The notes under the pieces are model-generated. The model was not told where the DNA came from, did not search any database, and worked only from the letters and a program-made list of their open reading frames with translations. A stretch of 6,886 nucleotides of DNA from Bifidobacterium breve (GTDB lineage: Bacteria > Actinomycetota > Actinomycetes > UBA12327), in NCBI GenBank assembly GCA_943332445.1, contig CALQPL010000056.1, positions 1 through 6,886 on the forward strand, in the 5' to 3' direction. Shown here one piece after another: positions 1-4,010 of the stretch; within the stretch, counting starts at the first letter, position 1; each line of letters begins with the position of its first letter. The position numbers and the translations under genes are program-made.

Positions 1-785
1 CGCTGCTCAATCAACGTGTCAAGGCCGGCAAATGCGCCGGCGACGATGAACAACACGTTGGTGGTGTCGATCTGAATGAATTCCTGGTGGGGGTGCTTGC
101 GACCGCCTTGGGGTGGCACCGAGGCAGTCGTTCCTTCGATGATCTTCAGGAGGGCTTGCTGAACGCCCTCACCGGATACATCGCGAGTAATGGATGGGTT
201 CTCGCTCTTGCGCGCGATCTTGTCGACTTCGTCGATGTAAATAATGCCGGTTTCGGCTTTCTTCACGTCGTAGTCGGCCGCCTGGATCAGCTTGAGCAAA
301 ATGTTTTCCACGTCTTCACCGACATAACCTGCTTCGGTCAAGGCTGTGGCATCAGCAATGGCAAACGGCACCTGCAGCATGCGAGCCAAGGTTTGTGCCA
401 TCAAGGTCTTGCCCGAACCGGTGGGGCCCAGGAGCAAGATGTTGGACTTCATCAATTCGATGCCGTCTTCGCCGCGTCGATCCGACTCAGGCGAGCGAAT
501 GCGCTTGTAGTGGTTGTAGACAGCAACAGAGAGTGACTTCTTGGCAGCGTCTTGGCCTACGACGTACTGGTCAAGGAATTCAAAGATTTCACGAGGCTTG
601 GGCAGTTCGGTGGATTCGCCCTCAACAATTTCACTGAGCTCTTCGTCAATGATTTCGTTGCACAGGTCAATGCACTCATCGCAGATGTAAACGCCTGGGC
701 CAGCGATCAATTTCTTGACTTGCTTTTGGCTCTTTCCGCAGAAAGAACACTTGAGCAGATCGGCTGTCTCTCCAATGCGCGCCAC
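1..785 (-). CDS. clpX: ATP-dependent Clp protease ATPase subunit ClpX (N-terminal 261 codons; continues past left edge)
   Basis: ClpX is the AAA+ unfoldase that recognises tagged or damaged proteins in the cytoplasm and threads them into the ClpP barrel. Translation of the minus strand from a GTG at 785 gives an N-terminal zinc-binding domain with Cys13, Cys16, Cys35 and Cys38. It is followed by the Walker A motif GPTGSGKT (residues 120-127), the pore-loop GYVG with Tyr154, and Walker B IIYIDE (181-186). This numbering is within a residue of E. coli ClpX. The reading frame is open to base 1, so roughly the last 40 percent, including the ClpP-docking IGF loop, sensor 2 and C-terminal small domain, is outside the window. 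The GTG start is supported by AGGAAAGG nine bases upstream and by the conserved MARIGETADLLKCSFCG beginning. It is the distal gene of the block, 125 bases after clpP2, and that spacer is unusually structured. Identification is near certain. Confidence 0.98.
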   Translation of the reverse strand, partial: MARIGETADLLKCSFCGKSQKQVKKLIAGPGVYICDECIDLCNEIIDEELSEIVEGESTELPKPREIFEFLDQYVVGQDAAKKSLSVAVYNHYKRIRSPESDRRGEDGIELMKSNILLLGPTGSGKTLMAQTLARMLQVPFAIADATALTEAGYVGEDVENILLKLIQAADYDVKKAETGIIYIDEVDKIARKSENPSITRDVSGEGVQQALLKIIEGTTASVPPQGGRKHPHQEFIQIDTTNVLFIVAGAFAGLDTLIEQ

Positions 786-794
786 GTGGGTCGA

Positions 795-802
795 CCTTTC
801 CT
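795..802 (-). promoter_or_regulatory. Shine-Dalgarno of clpX
   Basis: AGGAAAGG on the minus strand ends nine bases before the GTG at 785. It decides the GTG as the clpX start, since no ATG lies in frame at the conserved N-terminus. Confidence 0.75.
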
Positions 803-811
803 GGGGAAGCT

Positions 812-901
812 GTTTCGTGAAAGACGAAACTACCCCGAAATCGGGTCAGATCAGCCCTTTGATCTGGGCGTGCCGCGTGAAGAAGGGGTGCAGCCCCCTT
901 C
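812..901 (-). other. Cluster of four hairpins in the clpP2-clpX spacer
   Basis: The 125-base gap between clpP2 and clpX contains four consecutive, non-overlapping inverted repeats. Stem 882-888/895-901 is 7 bp with a 6-base loop (GAAGGGG/CCCCTTC). Stem 847-853/860-866 is 7 bp with a 6-base loop (CAGATCA/TGATCTG). Stem 834-837/842-845 is 4 bp (CCCG/CGGG). Stem 812-818/824-830 is 7 bp with a 5-base loop (GTTTCGT/ACGAAAC). None is followed by a good run of T on the minus strand, so a simple intrinsic terminator is not obvious. The last stem ends just 9 bases before the clpX Shine-Dalgarno. Possible roles are partial attenuation, an mRNA processing or stability element that separates clpP1P2 and clpX dosage, or a cis-regulatory leader. 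The stems are directly visible; the role is inference. Confidence 0.6.
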
Positions 902-910
902 CGGCAGGGC

Positions 911-1519
911 TTAGCGCTTGAAAATTACCTCGTCGATGATGCCGTATTCCTTGGCTTCGGCCGCCGTGAGGATCTTGTCGCGCTCGATGTCTTGACGAAC
1001 TTGGTCTTCGGTTCGACCACTGTGTTCAGCCAACATCTGCTCGAGCAGAGTGCGCATCCGCAAAATTTCATTGGCTTGAATCTCAATGTCCGAACCCTGA
1101 CCGCCACCCTCGCTGTAGGGCTGGTGAATCAAGATGCGTGAGTGCTTGAGGGCAAAGCGCTTGCCTGGCGTTCCGGCAGCCAGCAACACGGCAGCGGCCG
1201 AAGCGGCTTGACCCATGCAGATGGTTTGGATGTCGGGCTTGACGAATCGCATGGTGTCGTAGATCGCCGTCAGTGCAGTGAAGGATCCACCGGGTGAGTT
1301 GATGTAAATCGAAATGTCGCGGTCCGCATCCATTGATTCCAGCGTGAGCAACTGTGCCATCACGTCGTTTGCGGATGCGTCATCGATTTGCACACCCAAG
1401 AAGATGATGCGCTCTTCAAAGAGCTTGGTGTAGGGATCCATTTCGCGATAGCCCTGGCTCGTGCGCTCAATAAAGCGCGGCAGGACATAGCGACTGCTAG
1501 GGGTAAAGAGCTCGCTCAC
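911..1519 (-). CDS. clpP2: ATP-dependent Clp protease proteolytic subunit ClpP2
   Basis: This is a 202-residue serine peptidase subunit. In actinobacteria ClpP1 and ClpP2 stack as two unlike heptameric rings to make the active peptidase. The catalytic triad is complete: Ser107 in GQAASAAA, His132 in ILIHQP and Asp181 in ERDKILT. The 25- and 49-residue spacings equal those of E. coli ClpP. The segments FEERIIFLGVQ, INSPGGS and AAGTPGKR are typical of the family, and AASAAAVLLAAG in place of the more usual AASMG marks the ClpP2 branch of mycobacteria. The start is GTG at 1519. Its bases overlap the TGA stop of clpP1 (GTGA), which predicts translational coupling, and the N-terminus (SSRYVLPRFIE) resembles that of mycobacterial ClpP2. 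A later Met27 would give a mature-like N-terminus, and the first residues are probably a propeptide removed on assembly. Confidence 0.96.
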   Translation of the reverse strand: MSELFTPSSRYVLPRFIERTSQGYREMDPYTKLFEERIIFLGVQIDDASANDVMAQLLTLESMDADRDISIYINSPGGSFTALTAIYDTMRFVKPDIQTICMGQAASAAAVLLAAGTPGKRFALKHSRILIHQPYSEGGGQGSDIEIQANEILRMRTLLEQMLAEHSGRTEDQVRQDIERDKILTAAEAKEYGIIDEVIFKR

Positions 1520-2166
1520 TTGGACTTCCCTCCGGCTGGGCTGGTGCCACCTTGGCCTGCAACATCCTTGGCGCTACGCACCACGTGATCGACGAATCCG
1601 TATTCCATGGCCTCTTCGGCAGCGAACCAGCGGTCACGATCGGAGTCTTCTTCGATTTGCTGAAGGGTTTGACCCGTGTGACCAGCGATGAGTTCGGCAA
1701 GCTTCTTTTTGGTGTACAGCATTTGCTCGGCCTGAATCTTGATGTCTGAAGCGGTTCCACCAATTCCACCCGATGGCTGGTGCATCATGATGCGCGCGTG
1801 TGGCAAGGCATAACGCTTGCCTGGGGCACCTGCACACAACAAGAACTGACCCATAGATGCGGCCAAGCCCATAGCAACGGTGGCTACGTCATTTTGGATG
1901 AACTGCATGGTGTCGTAAATTGCCAAACCGGCCGACACCGATCCACCTGGTGAGTTGATGTACAGGTAGATGTCCTTTTCTGGATCTTCGGCAGCAAGCA
2001 AGAGCATCTGTGCTGCGATCGCGTTGGAGTTGGCGTCTTCGACAACCGAACCCAAGAAGATGATGCGCTCGCGCAAGAGTCGTTGATACACGCCGTCATC
2101 AAAACCCATGCCGGAAGGTTGTGAGCCACGTGCCTCAACAAGCCCGGGGATCTCTAGCGATGTCAC
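1516..2166 (-). CDS. clpP1: ATP-dependent Clp protease proteolytic subunit ClpP1
   Basis: With the GTG start at 2166 this is a 216-residue ClpP subunit, partner of the ClpP2 encoded directly after it. The triad is Ser104 (LAASMG), His129 (RIMMHQP) and Asp178 (DSDRDRW), with standard spacing. YINSPGGSVSAG and GAPGKRYALPHAR are family hallmarks and closest to mycobacterial ClpP1. The frame is open upstream as far as an ATG at 2229, but that codon lies inside the tig terminator hairpin. An in-frame ATG at 2187 lacks a good Shine-Dalgarno. By contrast AAGGAG sits eight bases before the GTG at 2166, so this start is preferred. The C-terminus ends in a loose Gly/Ser/Lys tail (about residues 204-216). 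The gene has its own likely promoter and a ClgR-type operator upstream, and overlaps clpP2 by four bases. Confidence 0.96.
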   Translation of the reverse strand: MTSLEIPGLVEARGSQPSGMGFDDGVYQRLLRERIIFLGSVVEDANSNAIAAQMLLLAAEDPEKDIYLYINSPGGSVSAGLAIYDTMQFIQNDVATVAMGLAASMGQFLLCAGAPGKRYALPHARIMMHQPSGGIGGTASDIKIQAEQMLYTKKKLAELIAGHTGQTLQQIEEDSDRDRWFAAEEAMEYGFVDHVVRSAKDVAGQGGTSPAGGKSK

Positions 2167-2174
2167 CTTGTGCA

Positions 2175-2180
2175 CTCCTT
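2175..2180 (-). promoter_or_regulatory. Shine-Dalgarno of clpP1
   Basis: A perfect AAGGAG on the minus strand, eight bases from the GTG at 2166. It moves the clpP1 start inward from the longest possible reading frame, shortening the protein from 237 to 216 residues. Confidence 0.8.
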
Positions 2181-2200
2181 TGCTCATTGCCAGTGCATTG

Positions 2201-2229
2201 ACCCTAACGCGAAAACCCCCCTGCTTCAC
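2201..2229 (-). promoter_or_regulatory. Possible clpP1P2 promoter
   Basis: TAGGGT (2206-2201 on the minus strand) fits the actinobacterial -10 pattern TANNNT. A weak -35-like GTGAAG (2229-2224) stands 17 bases upstream, inside the loop region of the tig terminator. A poor -35 box is typical of a promoter that needs an activator. The predicted transcript would begin near 2194, about 28 bases before the GTG start. Confidence 0.4.
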
Positions 2230-2243
2230 ATCTTCAGGGGGGG
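2212..2243 (-). terminator. Intrinsic terminator after tig
   Basis: On the minus strand CCCCCCTG (2242-2235) pairs perfectly with CAGGGGGG (2223-2216) across an 11-base loop, followed by TTTT (2215-2212). It starts about 20 bases after the tig stop and separates tig from clpP1, so clpP1P2 can be controlled on its own. Confidence 0.8.
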
Positions 2244-2261
2244 TGTTCGCTTACGGCGCAG
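2244..2261. promoter_or_regulatory. Candidate ClgR operator upstream of clpP1
   Basis: The core CGC-TTACG-GCG (2248-2258) is a near-palindrome. It matches the ClgR consensus recalled for Corynebacterium, WNNWCGCYNANRGCGWWS, at every core position and at 17 of 18 positions overall (C instead of W at 2259). The site lies between the tig stop and the terminator. Its centre is about 58-59 bases upstream of the transcript start predicted from the TAGGGT -10 box, a normal position for an upstream-bound activator. ClgR is a known activator of clpP1P2 in actinobacteria. The consensus is from memory and binding here is inferred. Confidence 0.6.
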
Positions 2262-2263
2262 AC

Positions 2264-3574
2264 CTAGTGGTTGTGACCTTCGTGGTCGTGACCGTCGTGG
2301 TCATCGTCAGAAGCGTCCAGCGCCTTCAAATCAACGGTACGTCCGGAAGCATCCGTAATCGCGGCGTTCTCAAGGACGAAAGCCATGGCCTTACCGCGGA
2401 CGACTTCGCCCACGAATGAGGCCACCTGGCCCGCACGGACGACCTCTTGAACGAACTGGTCGGGTGCCATGCCATAGCGCGAGGCCTGACGAATCAGGTA
2501 CTCGGTCAGTTCGGTCTCTGAGGCCTGAATGTCTTCGGCCTTAGCGATTTCGTCGAGGAGGAACTGCTGGGCAATCGCCTTGCGCACATCCACGTCAACT
2601 TCGGCGCGGTGCACGTCGTCTTCCATGCGACCTTCGCCTTGCAGGTGCTCGTCGACTTCGGCCTTAACGATTCCTTCGGGGATGGGAATCTCCACGAGCT
2701 CTAAGAGCGCATCACCGATCTTGTTACGCGCCTGCAGAGCTTGTTCAATCTTCTTGATCTCGACGGTCTGCTCTGAAATCTGCGCATGCAGTTCAGCAAA
2801 GGTGTCGAACTCGCTCGCCATCTGGGCAAACTCATCATTGAGTTCAGGCAGGATGCGCTCGCGCACGCTCTTGACTTCAACCGTGACTTCGACGTCCTTG
2901 TCGACCCATTCACCAGCGCGCAGTCGCGTAGTGAGGGTTCCGCTAGCGCCGGCTTCAAGACCGATGATGGCGTCGTCGAGACCATCGAGCAGATCGCCAG
3001 ATCCGACTTGGTAGGACAGTCCAGCAGCGGTGGCTTCTTCGATCGCTTCGCCTTCGTAAGCAGAACTCAAGTCAATGACAATGAAGTCGCCGTCTTCCAC
3101 TGCACGCTCAACGGGCTTGAGCGAGCCAAAGCGCTCGCGCAAACGCTCTACCTGAGCTTCGATGTCGGCTTCGCTTGCTTCTACGTCATCGACAGAGACC
3201 GCAATGCCCTTGTACTCAGGCAAGGTGATTTCGGGGCGCACTTCGACTTCAGCAGTGAAGCTCAGTGGCTGGCCATCGACAAACTCGGCGATGTCGACTT
3301 CAGGCTGACCCAAGACACGAAGTTCGTTGTCGCGGACAGCGTCGGCGTACGCATTAGAGATCACATCGTTCATGGCCTCGTCGATGACGGCTTCGCGTCC
3401 CACGCGCTGGTCGATGATCGCTTGGGGAACTTTGCCCTTGCGGAAACCAGGCACGTTGATGGCGGCAGCGATGCGCTTGTAGGCAGCATCAATGCTGGGC
3501 TTCATCTCGTCAGCGGCGACTTCAATGCTGAGCTTGACGCGCGTTGCTGACAATGTCTCTACTGCTGTGTTCAT
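2264..3574 (-). CDS. tig: Trigger factor, ribosome-associated chaperone and prolyl isomerase
   Basis: This 436-residue protein binds at the ribosome exit tunnel and shields new chains, with peptidyl-prolyl cis/trans isomerase activity. The ribosome-binding signature GFRKGKVP is at residues 43-50, as in E. coli. An FKBP-type isomerase domain spans about 155-240 (DGDFIVIDLS through GLEAGASGTLTTRL). The helical C-terminal substrate cradle covers about 245-415. Length fits the family. The ATG at 3574 is chosen because the upstream in-frame extension runs through tRNA-Pro. AAGGAG lies 12 bases before the ATG (a little far) and a closer AGG lies about eight bases before. The protein ends in three imperfect five-residue repeats rich in Asp and His (residues 422-436, ending HDHEGHNH). 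The gene starts 29 bases after tRNA-Pro and is closed by its own terminator, so co-transcription with the tRNA is likely. Confidence 0.97.
   Translation of the reverse strand: MNTAVETLSATRVKLSIEVAADEMKPSIDAAYKRIAAAINVPGFRKGKVPQAIIDQRVGREAVIDEAMNDVISNAYADAVRDNELRVLGQPEVDIAEFVDGQPLSFTAEVEVRPEITLPEYKGIAVSVDDVEASEADIEAQVERLRERFGSLKPVERAVEDGDFIVIDLSSAYEGEAIEEATAAGLSYQVGSGDLLDGLDDAIIGLEAGASGTLTTRLRAGEWVDKDVEVTVEVKSVRERILPELNDEFAQMASEFDTFAELHAQISEQTVEIKKIEQALQARNKIGDALLELVEIPIPEGIVKAEVDEHLQGEGRMEDDVHRAEVDVDVRKAIAQQFLLDEIAKAEDIQASETELTEYLIRQASRYGMAPDQFVQEVVRAGQVASFVGEVVRGKAMAFVLENAAITDASGRTVDLKALDASDDDHDGHDHEGHNH
2267..2311 (-). repeat. Three 15-base imperfect tandem repeats encoding the His/Asp tail of trigger factor
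   Basis: Plus-strand units at 2267-2281, 2282-2296 and 2297-2311 share GTGGT at the start and a TC near the end. Each encodes five residues (SDDDH, DGHDH, EGHNH on the minus strand). The period is a multiple of three, so copy number can vary without shifting the frame. The repeat sits at the extreme 3' end of tig. Confidence 0.6.
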
Positions 3575-3603
3575 GATGAAACCTGACTCCTTGACCTGAT
3601 GGT

Positions 3604-3679
3604 TGGTCGGGGCGGGGAGACTCGAACTCCCGATCTCCTGCTCCCAAAGCAGGCGCGCTACCAACTACGCCACGCCCCG
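3604..3679 (-). tRNA. tRNA-Pro, anticodon TGG
   Basis: On the minus strand the acceptor arm CGGGGCG/CGCCCCG, the D arm, the anticodon stem CCTGC/GCAGG with loop TTTGGGA, and the T arm GGGAG-TTCGAGT-CTCCC all pair. Loop positions 34-36 are TGG, which reads proline CCA codons and by wobble other CCN codons. Discriminator A is followed by an encoded CCA (3606-3604). It lies 29 bases upstream of the tig start and is divergent from tRNA-Gly. Confidence 0.97.
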
Positions 3680-3732
3680 CGACAACTCAAACGATGCACC
3701 GGTAACCTATTCCAACGTCGGATGAAGGTCCG
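3679..3732. promoter_or_regulatory. Possible overlapping divergent promoters of tRNA-Pro and tRNA-Gly
   Basis: The 56 bases between the two tRNA genes must hold both promoters. For tRNA-Gly (plus) TAACCT (3703-3708) could be the -10, with GCGACA (3679-3684) as -35 at 18 bases. For tRNA-Pro (minus) TAGGTT (3709-3704) could be the -10, with a weak CGGACC (3732-3727) at 17 bases. The two -10 hexamers occupy almost the same seven base pairs, so the polymerases would compete. The -35 matches are weak. Confidence 0.35.
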
Positions 3733-3735
3733 CAC

Positions 3736-3806
3736 GCGGGTGTAGCTCAATGGTAGAGCCCCAGCCTTCCAAGCTGGCCATGCCGGTTCGATCCCGGTCA
3801 CCCGCT
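3736..3806 (+). tRNA. tRNA-Gly, anticodon TCC
   Basis: Acceptor arm GCGGGTG/CACCCGC, a D arm with GCTCAATGGTAGAGC, anticodon stem CCAGC/GCTGG with loop CTTCCAA, and T arm GCCGG-TTCGATC-CCGGT (one G-T pair) form a full cloverleaf. The anticodon TCC reads GGA and GGG. Discriminator T is followed by CTG, so CCA is not encoded, unlike the neighbouring tRNA-Pro. Its last 14 bases and the following 19 are copied almost exactly 184 bases downstream. Confidence 0.97.
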
Positions 3807-3813
3807 CTGAATG

Positions 3814-3845
3814 AAAACGGCCCCCATGGTTCTGGGGGCCTTTTT
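3814..3845. terminator. Bidirectional terminator between tRNA-Gly and the acyltransferase
   Basis: GGCCCCCA (3819-3826) pairs with TGGGGGCC (3833-3840) over a 6-base loop. TTTTT follows on the plus strand, and AAAA at 3814-3817 gives a T run on the minus strand. It can end the tRNA-Gly transcript and, from the other side, the acyltransferase transcript after that has read through the repeat region. Confidence 0.85.
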
Positions 3846-3868
3846 CATTGAGGGAATCAAGGGGTCCG

Positions 3869-3986
3869 GGATCGGGAGGAGCCGTGCAACAGCGCGGCGA
3901 CGGCCCCGGTCACCAACTGTCAGAGGCGATAACCACGAACGGATCGGGAGGAGCCGTGCAACAGCGCGGCGACGGCCCCGGTCACC
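3869..3986. repeat. Two perfect 46-base direct repeats in the acyltransferase / tRNA-Gly intergenic region
   Basis: Bases 3869-3914 and 3941-3986 are identical over 46 bases and separated by a 26-base unique spacer (period 72). Each unit contains a GCCGT/ACGGC inverted repeat, extended by GG/CC beyond a mismatch, enclosing a GC-rich loop. Each ends in CCCGGTCACC, the same ten bases that lie in the tRNA-Gly T arm and acceptor (3793-3802). The second unit runs directly into the duplicated tRNA end. I see no convincing gene in 3841-4010. The short open frames across it simply repeat with the DNA. Confidence 0.85.
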
Positions 3987-4010
3987 CGCTCGCAATGAAA
4001 ACGGCCCCCG

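Larger units (their letters stand above)
3793..4009 (+). repeat. 33-base near-identical pair: tRNA-Gly 3' end plus terminator arm, duplicated downstream
   Basis: Bases 3793-3825 and 3977-4009 align without gaps and differ only at two adjacent positions (TG at 3808-3809, GC at 3992-3993), giving 31/33 identity. The upstream copy holds the last 14 bases of tRNA-Gly, the short linker and the left arm of the terminator. The downstream copy ends one base before the acyltransferase stop codon and is followed by no matching right arm. Duplication of a tRNA 3' end is the classic trace of tyrosine-recombinase integration. Here the interval is only 184 bases and holds no gene. Confidence 0.8.

Noticed and set aside
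827..855. Separate clpX promoter (TAGTTT at 832-827)
   Set aside because: The TANNNT match falls inside a hairpin stem and the -35 region at 855-850 (GCTGAT) is poor, so the support is too thin to list it as a feature.
87..914. Plus-strand open frames across the clpX region
   Set aside because: The minus strand encodes ClpX with zinc finger, Walker A and Walker B motifs in place, so the plus-strand frames are antisense shadows.
2786..3550. 254-codon open frame on the plus strand, opposite tig
   Set aside because: It lies wholly antisense to a confidently identified trigger factor. Its translation has no recognisable domain, and it reflects the codon bias of the true gene.
3869..3986. Two-repeat CRISPR array (46-base repeat, 26-base spacer)
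   Set aside because: There are only two repeats and one spacer, no leader and no cas gene. The repeat end matches the tRNA-Gly sequence and leads into the duplicated tRNA end, so a tRNA-linked repeat explains it better.
3798..3995. Small minus-strand protein with repeated GDRGRRRAVARLLPI, and plus-strand Arg-rich counterparts
   Set aside because: All frames over the 46-base repeats look repetitive simply because the DNA repeats. There is no convincing ribosome-binding site, and the frame runs into the terminator and the tRNA-Gly 3' end.
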